A stretch of DNA of 64,000 nucleotides from Dryococelus australis (taxonomy: Eukaryota; Arthropoda; Insecta; Phasmatodea; Phasmatidae), in contig CM057002.1 of NCBI GenBank assembly GCA_029891345.1, positions 59,758,777-59,822,776 on the forward strand. Reading direction: 5' to 3'. The notes under the pieces were generated by a model that had not been told where the DNA came from, made no database searches, and worked only from the letters and a program-made list of their open reading frames with translations. Position numbers and translations under genes: made by a program. This document shows positions 11,839 to 24,695 of the stretch, one piece after another (the first letter of the stretch is position 1; the number at the start of each line of letters is the position of its first letter).

Positions 11839-12833
11839 AGACACAGCGGGTACAGCATGACAAAGGAAGCAGCGGGAATTTGTTGTTAATTAGCTGCCAT
11901 GTTAATGACCCCAGCCCACTAGCAACCCTGCATTGTAATAGTTTTTTTTGCATATTTTTAATGTTCACCATTTTTAGGTAATTTGTTCCTTGTTACTTAG
12001 CCCATAATGTCACCCAGCCTGTTTTTTTAAATGCTGTAAGCTTGCAGCTGTGTTTTAATTGATTTTTCATTAATGTTTATATTTTGACACAATTTTTCTA
12101 TTTCTTGTTTTTTTTCTAATTAATTATTATTAATTTGAAATTTTTGGCTTTTAAAATTTTTTTGTATGAACATGGTGTTCCTATAAAATGAGTGCCAAAA
12201 ATTGAGGTTTGGGTGTAACTGATATCTTAGACTTTGTGATTGTTTGATAATGCAAGTAGGATATTTATTTTACATGCTGACTGTTACATGTGAATTTCTG
12301 TGAATCTCTTGACATGTGTATGTGATTGCCTTTGTACAAACAACAGTTGAATCTTGATTTTACATTCTCCTCTGTTACATTTTCCCAATAAATAGGCCAT
12401 TTTATTGGCCCCAATCCGTTCCCATTGTTACTTATGTTCCTGTCCTTTTTGCTGCCATTCACTATGGCGTGCATTAGTATTTTTAATCCATGTGGGCAAC
12501 ACATTTTGAGGTTTCTTTGTGGTTCATTCATGTTTACAAAATTTTCAGTGTGGGTGGCCGTGTATACACACACAGACACAGATAAATTAAAATTTGAAAT
12601 TTCAGTGAGGAAATCAAAATGAGCAAAGGTACAGGGTTCTTACGGTTCTTGAAAGTCCTTGTTGAATGTTAAGGAGGTAACTCCAAGGGCATGAAAAGTT
12701 CTTGAATTTTTAGGTTATAATACATTACGTGGAAATATCTGTGAGTTTAGGAGTGAAAAAACATCACATATTTTTGTGAAAACTGGCCGGTGGTCTTTCA
12801 TCAGTATTATGTTACCTCTGTTGTAAATATAAA
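11839..12833. other. AT-rich DNA, no gene seen
   Basis: T-rich tracts and short open frames only. No family signature was recognised. Confidence 0.4.
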
Positions 12834-13074
12834 TATAGAATATTCATGGTAAAGTGAGCACTTTGTAAGGCCCTGCTAAAATTTTACTTTCAGCCAATTT
12901 CTATCTTTCCCACATCTTTTGATATAAACATTGCCTTGTGATTAATAAACACATGTACATTTTACCACTATTGAAAATAAACACTGGAGGTTGCAATAAA
13001 ACATATTTATTAGTGGTTATTGTCTGTCAAGAGGGTCTTAAAAAGTGTTCACTTAAGCGTGAACATTCTGTATA
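12834..13074. mobile_element. MITE copy B with both termini
   Basis: The left end reads TATAGAATATTCATGG then GTGAGCACTTT. The right end, inverted, reads TATACAGAATGTTCACG then GTGAACACTTTTT. The 241-bp element is non-coding and belongs to the same family as copies at 442 and 24011. The ends imply a TA-type target duplication as in the Tc1/mariner group, which is an inference from the termini. Confidence 0.7.
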
Positions 13075-13511
13075 TAGTAGTTACCAAAGGAAACAGAGTG
13101 TTATTGAAAATCTCTGATTAGCAAAAAGGTCATATTGTAACACTAGACATTTAAAGTTTCTGGCAACTGCAACCTGGCAAGATGCTGTGAAATGGGTGAA
13201 GCCTTCATAAGTCGCCCACAAATGTTAGGGTAGTGCAGGGTGATGCCTAGCGCGGGACTGGCCATGCTAGAGGACAGTGTTTTATATGTCAAACGATTTT
13301 AGGTGCATCTGAGTTACTTTTCACAATGTTTATTGATTTCAAACTAACAGCCCTTTTTGCCCTTTTAAGGATTGGCTTCACCCCTTTTGCAGAAATTCTT
13401 CGTTCTCACATCATAATTTCAGATTCATAGTAATTACTGGCAATGAATGATTATAGAAAATTTACATTTTACGAGTTGTTTAATATTTCTGTGCATAATT
13501 TTAATTGCATG
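13075..13511. other. No gene seen
   Basis: No recognisable feature was found between the MITE and the GC-richer block that follows. Confidence 0.4.
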
Positions 13512-14171
13512 TTAGCTGCTTGTAAATTTTCTGTAATTGTACATGGTTGTAGCAATTTGACTTGGGCAAAGAATTACATGCTTTTTATTTTTTAAAGCCG
13601 ACACATGTTGCTTTATCTTTAGTTGCCAAGAGACTTTTACTTGTGCTAGATCAGTCGCGTTACAAGTGTTACAATTCCCCTTCGTAGTAGAAACTAGTAT
13701 CTGCCTTGTAGGCCGTCTACTAGGAATATATTCTTTCACACTAGGTCTGGCAACGTGCCTCACAACAACAGTGGCCCTCTGGGACAAGGTTGAATTACCA
13801 GAGCTTGGCGGGATGTTCTTCGTTGGTGGCATTACCGTAGTGTAGGTGGAGTGTATGGTGTCCTTGGTTCCGCTGGACGTGATGGAGGTCAGGTTCCTGT
13901 AGTGGTCTGCGTTATGACAGCAGTTCCACTCTGTGCTGGCCCAGCTGCCAATGTGCGGGTGGGCTCTTCCGATCCTGGTGTCGCTCGCGCTGATTAGAGC
14001 TCGGATTACTGGATGCACATCATAGCCAGTGAGTACCGGGTTAGAGTGAAACACGGATGTTCCAACGGGTGATGTCAGTCTCGCGCCACTACAGTTGGCT
14101 TTGGCCTGCCCCCCTAGGAGTGTCAACTCCTGGCGAAACGAGGTTTGCCGCACAGACCTGCTTAGCAGCAC
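13512..14171 (-). CDS. Unrecognised 219-codon open frame
   Basis: A 219-codon minus-strand frame is the longest unassigned open frame in this part. The product is Ser/Thr-rich with an RPSVKEYIPSRRPTR segment and no domain that I recognise. There is no clear splice site or promoter. It lies in a GC-richer repetitive block where chance open frames are longer than elsewhere in the window. It may be a remnant of the repeat rather than a gene. Confidence 0.15.
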   Translation of the reverse strand: MLLSRSVRQTSFRQELTLLGGQAKANCSGARLTSPVGTSVFHSNPVLTGYDVHPVIRALISASDTRIGRAHPHIGSWASTEWNCCHNADHYRNLTSITSSGTKDTIHSTYTTVMPPTKNIPPSSGNSTLSQRATVVVRHVARPSVKEYIPSRRPTRQILVSTTKGNCNTCNATDLAQVKVSWQLKIKQHVSALKNKKHVILCPSQIATTMYNYRKFTSS

Positions 14172-15200
14172 TGAACTCCACCTTCATAACTGCTCTTCGA
14201 GCTCCGTGCCTGCAGTGTAATGGCGTAGGCTGATAGCATACCAGATTTTCTGTTGGTGACAAGCAATTGACAGTCCCTGACTTTATAGTGTAATGCAGAC
14301 AATGACTGGAGGTGCGCTCCCTGACCACCTAACATTGCAAGCACCTGGAGTCGTGGGTCGTAGACCGCCTTCCTGCCACTGTAGGTGTAACCACAAACGT
14401 AGGGCCTCCAATCCCCCACAGCTAATCTCTGTCAGCACCTTAGCTAGGCGCTCCGGTGAGACACACAGTTGGAGTTGGCTGTCCCGCCTCTGTGGGGTGT
14501 AACCTAGTGGTTGGGGTTTTACCGTTCTGAACACAGAGGTGAACAGAATGGGTGGCCGTCGAAAGATGAAGTGTGTGTTTTAACAGACAGACCCCTGAAG
14601 GGCGACTAATGTTCTATGCTAAGTTAACCTCTGCCGATTGCTTACCACTCGTCGATCAATACTAGTGTAGATATGCTATAGTACTACAACAAGGAACTCG
14701 TGGATACGTTCAAGATTTAGGTATTTATTTAAACAAAAAACACCTAGGTGACTCGTATGCGCTACCAATAAGTCTGTGCTGCGGAAGTATTTTAACCTAT
14801 GCTTTAAACGGGTGAAGGTGACCCGCTCCTAGGCTGCGCAAGCCCAGAGTGGGAGGTGTGATGTGCCTTTGTGACATCTGCCTGGTGTGCGCGGGGTGGG
14901 AGAACTACCCTCTCATGTGCGTGGTATCGCCTCGTGCACTCTACTATCTTTGGCGGTGTGGCCATACGCTGTCTGCTGGCCGCTTCAAATATCTTTCGTA
15001 TCACTATTCCAAAGTGCGTTTGAGTTGAACCCTCGCTCGACGCCTTCGTAACACGCCATGCTTGGTTTGCTCCTTTACGTGTGTAAACACTCTTAGTAGA
15101 TGGAGGACAATTCAGTAACAGTCTAGGAAACCAAGTGTCTTCCATGTCTCGGGCGAGAACACTTCCTGTTAGACATCTGGTATTTGGTTCCTGTGGTTGG
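13600..15200. other. GC-richer block, probable unclassified repeat
   Basis: Base composition rises clearly relative to the flanks on both sides. Several overlapping open frames of 80-110 codons occur on the minus strand (14283-14534 and 14804-15145) without family signatures. The sharp composition change suggests an inserted repeat, but I could not find its termini. Confidence 0.35.
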
Positions 15201-16430
15201 CAGTTGCATGTGGATGAGCTGTAGTCATTTACAATATAATGGTGTAAGAGGCACGCATCAAAGCAGTATTGTGAAATAGGTCAGAGACATGCCTAAAATC
15301 ATTTACATAATATGTAAAACCCTATCCTTTCTTTAAGGCCGGTCTTTAAATCCCATCCAAATTTCATGCATTCTTTCAGAAGTATTCTTCAATATTTTAG
15401 TGAAATTTGTCTAGATCTGAAATATGTGATGTTATAGCTTCAAAATGAAAGGTTGGAGCTGTGTTCTTTACTGGATTGTTATTAATTTAGATAATACATG
15501 TACTGTATATAGTCCTTGACAGTGAACTCTCCTGTCCTTGGAAAGTCCTTGAATTTACACTTAAAATGTCTGTAAGAACTGTCTAGCAATGTTACTGTTT
15601 ATTAATCCACACAGAAGTGAAAACGTACCTATTTTTTTTATATATAAAAAAAAAAAAAAAACTTCAAAGAGAATTAGTACAAAAACGGAACCAAAGAGAG
15701 CTTGAAATTTATTAGTTATTTAATTTTTCGGCTGAAAAATATCAAACTCGTATCACTGTTTTCTGTTACTTTACATTAACATTAAATGCTATCAATGTCT
15801 CACCATTTTGTATTGGTCCCTATACAATTGTAAAATGGGGGTTCTAAACACAATTCTTTACCTCATTTGTTAAAATTGAATGTTTATTGATGTGTTAATT
15901 TTGATAATCATTTTGTGCACTTGTAGTGTTATTGTTACAAAAATATATTTTTATATGTGAATACAAGGTTGTAAATGGTCATGTAATATTTTGTGGGAAA
16001 AAATATATATTTTTTGCGAATTTCAGTGTTTGTTTTTATTGTACATATTTATGGAGATACCAAAAAATATAAAATAATTCAAATATGTATAGAAGACTAG
16101 TTACTAGAATAAAAAAAAAAATTTGTACTGAAAAGTGCTTTTTTTTTTTTTTTTTGTGGATGTATTAAAACTGTTTTAACGACAATTTCCCAGATTGCTA
16201 CATAAGGTAAGGTACATAAAGTAACAATTATACAAGAAACAGTTACATGTCTGATGTACAATAATTTATGAGAATTTCCTGTCAACATTTATGCAGTTTT
16301 AAGTGTAATTCTATGTTTATCATGTTTATAGTTAACGCGTAACGCTTTTTGCGCATTGAGAATGCGCATTTTTACTTTTCGACTTCACCTCATCTTCGAA
16401 CAAGCAGTTCACAATAGGGCTAGTCATCAC
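15201..16430. other. AT-rich DNA, no gene seen
   Basis: Long A and T runs occur near 15646 and 16140. No coding or repeat signature was recognised. Confidence 0.4.
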
Positions 16431-19130
16431 TCCTAAACAATACAGTGGACATTTGCCTACAGGGTATGCTGATGTACGTCACGCGGGACTACAGACACGT
16501 GGTCGGAAAATGGTACTGTTCACCAAAACTCCAAGAAGACGTCACGCTGTTTGACCACTCCCGAAGTAAGATTTTAATGTTGGCTGAGATTTACCCTCCA
16601 GGACAGCCAAGTTAGTGCCTCTGCTTCCCGCTGGAGGGCAGCACCCATTCTACTACAGCAGCATCCAGCCTCCACCCTCTCAGCGAGGCGATAAGAATGT
16701 CAATGCTTCCAGCCGAAGTGATAAGAAATGAAGAGCACCCCTTCAGACAGTGTGTGTACTCACTATAGCCTGGAAGTACACTGGTTAGGACTGCACAAAA
16801 ATACCAGTTTTTCTTTAGCTTGTACTTGTTACGAGAACTGGTCAGGCCGGGTGCTCTACTCTACTCCCAGGTTTCAAAGGTCGGAATTGAATTCTCAGCA
16901 CTCGGAGTTGACCGACCTCTGACAGGTATCACTCCCAGAACACCAGTAATGCCCACTACCCACGATTCAAGTTTGAGCTTTTAGTAGACAACCTAGAAAG
17001 GTCCTATGGGCCGCTGTCAGAGAGTTATTAACTCTAAAATCAGTGGAAACCCCCACTACTCCCAGTGACACTCCACAAGATAGTTCATACCCAGTACTGC
17101 TATTTGACCCACACATGAGTTGCCCGCGGCGAACATCCTGAAGTTGAGGCTATACGACAGTGAGGAGAAACTCTACTCGGGATAGATTGGCCATGGCATA
17201 GGTTTGGTTTGCCCAAATCGTCCATCCCAAACATATCTGTAGAGCATCCAATCTCTCCCAGCCCTGTCAAGCCAGCAGCTATGCCCCAGCCTACGTGCAG
17301 CGTGAGCACTGCAGCTGGAAAGATCATCCATGTCCTCCTCCCAACAGGTAACAAAACGCCAAAGGGTTGTCTTGGTAACCCCTGACTTCATCCCCACACA
17401 TCAGCCAACTAGGCCTACCCTCTACAAAGGTCCCCGTGATGCCAAAGCAGTGGCGTAGCCAGAAATTTCTCAAGGATCAGGGAGGGTGGTGTTCAAGGGG
17501 GGTTTACAATGACTGAAGTGGAGGGAGGACATCAGTATAAGCATTGCTGCCACATGTTAACTAGGACAAATTCTTGAAAAAAAATTTATCTCACAGTACA
17601 ATTAAATGCCCTACATAATACGTGCTTTTACTGTTGGCCTGCATCAGTGCTTCTCCCCCCCCCCCCTCCCTGCACCTTCATAGACGGTTGGGAAACAGGC
17701 GTCGTCAACTTGATGGGGTTTCTATTGGGGGTGAAGCTGGCAGGTTTTGGAGCTTTGATCATGGAGTGTTGGAAGGAGGATGGGTACTGGTGGGTGTAGG
17801 CCTGGTTGGTATTCGTGATGGGGCGTAACTAGGTACCGAGTTAGGGCGTCTGACCACCTGGTGTGTGGCTGAGTGCTGACTTATAACTACTGACTTCTGT
17901 GGTGGTTGAGACAGTGGTGAAACAGAATGTGGAATGTGCTGAAGCAAGCTTCCGTTCTCTCTGGTGGAGGTGGTTCTCCTCTGTCAAGCATACTCCTCTC
18001 TCTTCCACGTGTAGACTCGACTGGCACCCTGATCACTGCTCTCCAGGCGTACAACCAGTGCCCGACCCTGTTTAGTAGCTTTATCTCGCCCAGTATAGAG
18101 AGGTGGACAGCGGTTGTACCATAGGGGTAGGCACAGCCTTAGACGAAGTGTGGGTTGACTCCTGACACATTCTGCAATTTTGGGAAGTGCACTTTACTTG
18201 CGACTGCGTCCCATCTTGGAAAGCACTATTCCTTATGGGCAGTCATATTTCATCAAGGAACGAAGAAAGGGAGATGGGATACGTGTCTACATTAGCACCT
18301 TGGGAAAGCTCCCAAATTAAGACGTCAAGAAGCCACCACAAGCATCACCCCTCCCAGTAATTTGAATCGCCCGCTTCTCCAGGACAGCAGCGGTGTATCA
18401 CAATCCTGCTGCTGGAGAACAGAGCGCCACCCACTGGAGCAACACAGCCTCCACAGTGCGCGGGTTGGCGAGATATATCAAGACCTTCCAGACACATGGC
18501 GAGCGCAGCGCAGATAATAATCCAATCATCCATGCATGACCTCAGAAGTCCAACCCCCAGAAGGCAGAGCAAGTTACCCCCTTCACCCTTCCAAGTGCCA
18601 CCAAGCTGGAAAGATTAGTATGAAAGAACCTCCAGAATATGGCCTCAGGGCAGTCCGCTGCACCTCCACCACTGTAATAGCCACTGGAAGGTGTCCGCTT
18701 ATCTAGCGCCCTATCTCCTGCTGAAATAGCCACGAGAGAGAGGGTTAGCTAGCAACCAGAACTCTTCGCGCCACGTAGGTCATCAACCATCCACTCCGGA
18801 GATCCCGCCAGCTTCCAGAGGGTCTACCGCCGCTTCAGTGACCTCCAACTCCAGAGACGTTCCGAACACAGACATCACCATAGGGTCTTGCCAACACCAA
18901 CAACCTACCTTACCCTACATTGGTAATCTCCCTCCAGGTCGTCTTTGGACCCCTCCGACGACAACATTCCCGCTATGTACTAGCTGCATAATCAAGTTAG
19001 CTAGATTCCTTAAGAACACATTCCTCTCTACTGAATATTTAATATTTGAATTGTGGCTTAACGTATTCAACTTTAATCACCAATATTTACATACACACAT
19101 TTTAGTCACTTACTATCACGATGCCTTTGC
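16431..19130. other. GC-richer block, probable unclassified repeats
   Basis: A composition shift like that of 13600-15200 is seen, with many short open frames but no recognised protein family. CAGTGGCGTAGCCAGAA at 17451-17467 resembles the terminal sequence of widespread hAT-type elements. A matching opposite end was not found. Confidence 0.35.
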
Positions 19131-20020
19131 CTGAGTTAACAATTGAAAATTATAATGATTTGAAGTTAACTAATATTATTAGTAGGAGAGTGCGGCCCCA
19201 TTTGTCTTTTAAGCTTTTTAATAAAAGCAAACGTAATTTATTAAAATCTTTTATTCCTTAAATTAAAATGTACCCTACTTGCAACATGCCGTTAAGGAAA
19301 TTTTTAAATATTCTACAAGATTTCATATCAGCTCTTAAGGCTATAATTAATTCGTTAATATTGAAGGAATAGCAGGTGCCCGACGTAAAACAGTCCTTAA
19401 GGCAGGCTTACACGTATCACTCATGAAATCAAGTGACCACAAAGTACCTCCGTACTCTGCCCACCGCTGTAAAAGGCAGAGGATAGAGAGGTGTGCACTG
19501 ATCATTGGACCCACGGTGAAACCTCATCTGTCCACTGCTACCCTATGGTGATGCTTACATCCTGTACGTTCCACCCACTGCTGTGAAAGTCGGGCAGGAA
19601 TATCAGTGTGTGGAAACTCAGTGGAAAGTAAAGTGTACAGCATCTCATGGCAGAATACGTGATACACCTGCTACTTCCCAAGTACAGTTGTATTAGGCAT
19701 ACTCTCACCATACCTACGTGAAGGTGGTGTTAAATATTGTAGGAAAATTGATGTACAGTACCTTCTTAATGAATTTATAGAGATTGTAGCAATTAGAGTT
19801 GACACACCACCACCATTATTTGAACCACCTACAAGATTGCTGAAAAGACTGCACGAAATACATTTGATCATTAATCAATATTAGGAAACCCTGCTAGGTC
19901 TAGATCTTCTACTAATAACATATCCTCCAGACCAAATACCTTCCTATAGCATCGAATTCTACCTGGACACCAATCCATCATGGCCAGCGTCGGCCGCTGT
20001 TCAGCTGCCTCCATCTGCAA
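19131..20020. other. No gene seen
   Basis: Mixed AT-rich and GC-richer sequence with short open frames only and no recognised feature. Confidence 0.4.
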
Positions 20021-20215
20021 GCAGCCAGATGACGCAGCAGTGAGCAGCATGGCTCGGTATTATGAAATCTGCCTCTCATTGCCAATTTGTTTTGACGTTA
20101 AAAGTCCAGGGTTCGAATCCCAGAACAGGCACATGCAAGCACCAAACATGCAGAATCTGTCCCAATGCGACAAGAGTCCACGTTTAGCCGGCAAACCAAC
20201 TACACTCACGTAGAG
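20021..20215 (+). repeat. tRNA-like segment, possible SINE
   Basis: GGGTTCGAATCCCAG at 20109 fits an RNA polymerase III B box. A weak A-box-like TGGCTCGGTATTATG lies about 55 bp upstream. The intervening sequence does not fold into a convincing cloverleaf anticodon arm. A SINE head or decayed tRNA relic is therefore more likely than a working tRNA gene. Confidence 0.3.
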
Positions 20216-20536
20216 TAAACCACAGGCTTGTGTTTCGTCTTCGACCCACGTCAAACTTACGTTTTATGTGTAAGGTATTTTGTGCTGTGTTTAATTGTAA
20301 CTTTCTCCCAGCTAAGAGGCAGGTAACATTCGACAGGTTGAGAGGTTGATTGGGTAGGTAGGCCTGAACTACTGGTCTCCAGCAAGTACGTTGGCTGGGC
20401 GGGACGTCATAGACAGACCTAAGCACTTGATGGAAGATGTCAGCTGCAGGAGCTGTTACTCAGGAAGGCGGGATGTCACCGTAGGTCTAAGTATCATATA
20501 GAGTCAGTTCTTTGAGAAGGTGACCAGATGTGGCGG

Positions 20537-20820
20537 CTCGTGACTATTCATGTTAGAATGTTGATGGTTCTGCGGATGAAACAGGAGATAGTGGGAGCAG
20601 GTAGAGAAATAACAATTGCAAGTGAAAAAGACACTGAATTTTGGATAGTGCCCGTTTATTGCCGGGACAGTAAACACACATAAACCAGCCTGTACCCTGA
20701 CTAGGGCCTGAAAGGCCGATCCTAATATGCCAACCAGAGTGACGCCTAGACTCGGTAGACGCGAAGGCAAGGCATGTGACGACCCCAGTTGTATGGTACT
20801 CTGACTCGTGACTATTAAGT
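20537..20820. repeat. 12-bp direct repeat bounding a 260-bp segment
   Basis: CTCGTGACTATT occurs near 20537 and again near 20804 in the same orientation. This could be the target duplication of a short retroposed insertion. The enclosed segment has no recognised promoter box or tail. Confidence 0.3.
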
Positions 20821-20824
20821 GTGA

Positions 20825-21914
20825 AGCTACTAGACTTACAAAATTACTTTATTTAAATATCACAACAGAATCTAAAAATATAATTAGAATGCTTATTTTC
20901 AAATTGGTGGCCATTTTAAAATTTAGATTGTTATTTCATATTTTGTCAACCATGTTACCAACCCAAACCAAATTTTGTATGCTGGCAGCACATCATGTTA
21001 ATAGTGAATTTAGAGACTGATATTTTTATTGGTATGTCATGTTGGAAGATGGCACTTCATGACAGCTAATGTGTGTTGGTGAGAACCGGTGTAGTTAGCA
21101 TGAGGGTTTTCATCTGCCGGCTGGTGTTGGTTTATGTAAATTGACTATTTCATTGCTGGTAAATGATGCTTCATCGGTGATCAACACAAACTGTCCAAAA
21201 CGAGATTCCATAGTAAGTACACCCTGAATGCAAGATTATTGTACCTAATTCAAAAAACCAATTTTTTTTTTTAGGTTTTGGTGTTGTACATAAGGTAATA
21301 TCTCTTATTGGACAATGGAAGAGTGTCACAAAATCTTATTTTATTGGAAATTAAGGCACATGGTGTTGCAATTTGGAAAACAATATAAATGAATACGTGT
21401 AAGACTATCAAATTTACTAATGTAGAACATGGGTTTTAGAAGCATTAAATGATACACAATTATATATTGAAACAATTGCAATAACTGAAGTCATATTGTT
21501 AAAATATTACTTCTAGAAAGGTTAATTTCTTTAATTTCTTAAATTCAGAAAATAAAATATGTATTTTGAGTTACGATAACGTTGCATTCAGGGTGGAATA
21601 TCTCTCGCACGTGTATTGCAGTGAATACAGGTAAGGTGTAAAGATTTTTTTTAAAAGGTTTTTAAACACTTAGCAAGTCATGGAAAGTGACTGATTTTAG
21701 ATTAATCTTTTTGTAGTATATTTTAAACATCAGTTCCCAATAAACATGTGTTGCTGCCATAGTGTTATGATTGTGTTCTTTTGAACATATTAAAGTGTCT
21801 TGATTAACTTGCTTGTACTTAAGTAATTTTAATGGTCTGCAATTAGTAAGTTGGTTATTTTGGTGTATCTGTTGAATTAGATTTCATTATGATTAATAAG
21901 GAAAAGTTCAGTAT
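20825..21914. other. AT-rich DNA, no gene seen
   Basis: Only short frames without family signatures are present. Confidence 0.4.
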
Positions 21915-22679
21915 TGTTACGCGCTCGGTGCTTCGCGTGCTGCTTGAGTGAGTGTTAGTGAAGGATAGCAGTTATATGATAGCAGCAGCGACATGTCTGT
22001 AATATTTTGAATGTCAAGTGAGTGAGCTGCGTATATATTGGTAAAAAAGTAAGCCGACACGATAATCCTTTTGCAACCCGTGCCACTGACTGGTTGTATT
22101 GATTTCTGCATTTATCTGAAGAATACTCTCGATTACTGACCTCGTTCTCTCAGCGTGACTCCGGGTACGTTGAACCTTCCAGATGGTCAGGGTGAACGTT
22201 ATGTAAGTGTGACAGACCTCTGACCCGACAAGTTGATGAATGAATGAGTGGCTGAATTCCGAGCTATAGAAGAATGAGCGGCGAGATAAGTGACCAGTTG
22301 AAGGGAAGTGTACGACTGCAAGTATCAAGCGGTTAAGGGTGTGGCTGGCACGTTGGACTATTGGACTACATGCGTGGGTGAATGACATTATAAATGATGG
22401 CAACAAATAGACTGAACACATGTTAATGGTGAGTACGAGTTTGTAACCAAACAGAGAGAGAGAGAGAGACATTAAGAAGGATGTTAATTATAGTTGAAAT
22501 AGAGACATGAAATATTGGGCTCACTGTTAAATAAAAAGATTAACAGTGGAGACAGATAATTTATTGATTGTAAATACAAGTTGTGTGAATAAATTAGAAA
22601 TCAAATTCAGTTATTTTATTTTTTTAGACCTCCATTCCTCACAAACTCAGATTCGCCCCTTAGGCATCTGCATGTAACA
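21915..22679. mobile_element. Solo LTR, 765 bp, with 4-bp target duplication
   Basis: The segment begins TGTTAC and ends GTAACA, a perfect terminal inverted hexamer with canonical TG...CA ends. It is flanked by GTAT on both sides (21911-21914 and 22680-22683). No internal retroelement coding region or primer-binding site adjoins it. It is therefore best read as a solo LTR left by LTR-LTR recombination of a Ty3/gypsy-type element. The longest open frame inside (152 codons, minus) is not a recognised protein. A short AG repeat occurs at 22451-22468. Confidence 0.75.
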
Positions 22680-22683
22680 GTAT

Positions 22684-24010
22684 GTATGGGTATTACACTG
22701 TTGTGGTATGTTTCAACTATAAGATATTCATTGCTGAGGTTACGGTGGGGATATTAATGTATCTATGGTCTATACTTACAAGGTTGTGCTGTGTTCATAA
22801 TCATGTTATTATTAGTATTGTTAATTTAGGGTAGTTCACTAATTTTTTTTAATGCATAATTTTTCTTGTGCTTATTTTGCGTTGTGTGATATCAAATATT
22901 TTAGGTAAATTTATTTTGAGACATGTATGTAAAAGTTTTTGCTCACCTTGTGATGAAAAATATAGCTAGCAAGGTACGTTTGGAGTCGAATTCGAAAAGC
23001 ATTTACTAGAAGCAGATATTGAAAAGAGTATCAGTCACATTTAAAATTCCTGTGACAGGATTTTAAGTGGATCTAAATGCTTAGTTCAAGGACTTTCATT
23101 TTTAGCATATTGTTCCAAGGTCAGGGCAGGTGAAAGCTGTGTAAATCACTGCCAGCAGCCGTACTGTTTGTTATTTGAGTTTGGCATTTATGCTGGGGCA
23201 GTGAAAGTGAATTATCACTGATATTGTGACCTTTGGAAGTAATCAGATTACTCGTGATTAGATAGTAAGACTAATCTGAGCTGTACCACACAAATAACGC
23301 AAAATTCATAATGTTGTGTATCACTCTTCCAAGGTTGCGCTATCTTTTGAACTTTGATCAAGTAGGCACACCTCAAAATATTGACAGAAAACATAAGGAT
23401 CTGTGCATTGTGTGTACGTGCTACCACCACATATAAAGGTAAAGTTGTTCAACAATTTAATTGAAATAGTTACTCAAGTAGTATGTCAGAAAATGCTTAG
23501 ATTAGCTACCAAGCAGTGTTAAAAGTTGTATTTTTGCACTAAACATAATTGCCTTTAACTGGTAACACCTGACACTGAATGTTTTAGTTAAGGAACAATT
23601 AGCTTAACATGGTAGTGTATAATAAATTGGAAATGGCTGTATTTTTAGTGAAGAAATTGTAACACTGCACGAAGGCATATCCATTAATTTTTATTTTGGT
23701 GGGGAGGGGGATGGGGTGTACAGTTTATGCTTAAAACCAAGAATGATTTACACTTCAATTCCGAAAGACTGGTAATCCTTTGAACACAGACCTATTGGTG
23801 CCTGTATTGCTAACTGTACAATTAAAAGAAACTTTCCAGCAGTGTCCTGAGTAATCACTTGTTTCACAATCACACTGCATATTCATAATAATATAGTTGT
23901 TTATTAAAATTAAATGCTTTTTCACTGAGGGACAAGAAGCGCATGTAAATTTTGATTTGCTTCTTGTAATGTTAATGCTACAGCCAGAAATAAAATGTTT
24001 TGTTACTAAA
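22684..24010. other. AT-rich DNA, no gene seen
   Basis: No coding or structural feature was recognised. Confidence 0.4.
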
Positions 24011-24443
24011 GACTGTTCACGATAAAGTGAGCACTTTAGAAATGAACCTTAGAAAAAAGTCACTGCCCCTGCATGCATATATTTTAATGGGCGCACTGAG
24101 TGACATTTGCCCATTAATGTTGGTAACGATGGAGGGGAAAGTAGTTCCATATGTTAACTTTGAGTAAAAGTTGTTAGGTTACCATTTGTGATAACTTAAA
24201 TTATTTCTTTCGCTTACCGTTTTCTTTTGTTTTTTGCTTTTAATGCATCAAAGCGTAAAAATGAGCAGATTTGCAAAATATTTACTTTCCTAATGATTTC
24301 ACTGTTTCACTTGACGGGCGCATGAATAAAGTGATGAGGCTCATAACAATGTAAATTTTACATAAGGCGGAGGAATACACAATGTGCATACAAATAGATT
24401 TTTCACAGGGCTTCCAAAAGTGCTCATTTTACCGTGAACAGCC
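24011..24443. mobile_element. MITE copy C with both termini
   Basis: The left end reads GACTGTTCACGATAAAGTGA then GCACTTT. The right end, inverted, reads GGCTGTTCACGGTAAAATGA then GCACTTTTGG. The ends define a 433-bp non-coding element of the same family as 442 and 12834. Its interior differs from copy B, so the family shares termini more than body. TA lies outside the right end. Confidence 0.7.
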
Positions 24444-24489
24444 TATAACAAATATACACTCTTGTGTTAAAGTTGCTGAAGGTAAAAAT

Positions 24490-24575
24490 TATTATAAATG
24501 AGTAGTTTGAGGCGGGAGGGGGCGGAGCTGCATCTCCCTCATCTTCTCCCCTCCTGGATATGCCCCTGACTCTCT
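24490..24575. other. Possible hAT-type terminal fragment
   Basis: On the minus strand the sequence reads CAGGGGCATATCCAGGAGGG, a form like the CAGTGGCGTAGCCAG termini of hAT-type elements. A related GGCATATCC with a G-rich stretch occurs at 23673. The two may be ends of one interrupted element, but this is weak. Confidence 0.25.
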
Positions 24576-24695
24576 ACATTCCCCCACTTTCAGTCTAAAT
24601 CAGCAAGATGCATGAGAGAAGTCTTCGCTTCTGCCAGTTGTAGTCGACTGCCCTACCGGAGGGACAGAACTGTCATTCCAGGCAGCCCAAATAAT

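Noticed and set aside
20060-20135. tRNA gene suggested by GGGTTCGAATCCCAG
   Set aside because: The B box is good, but the A box is weak and no acceptor or anticodon stems pair convincingly. Kept only as a SINE-like segment.
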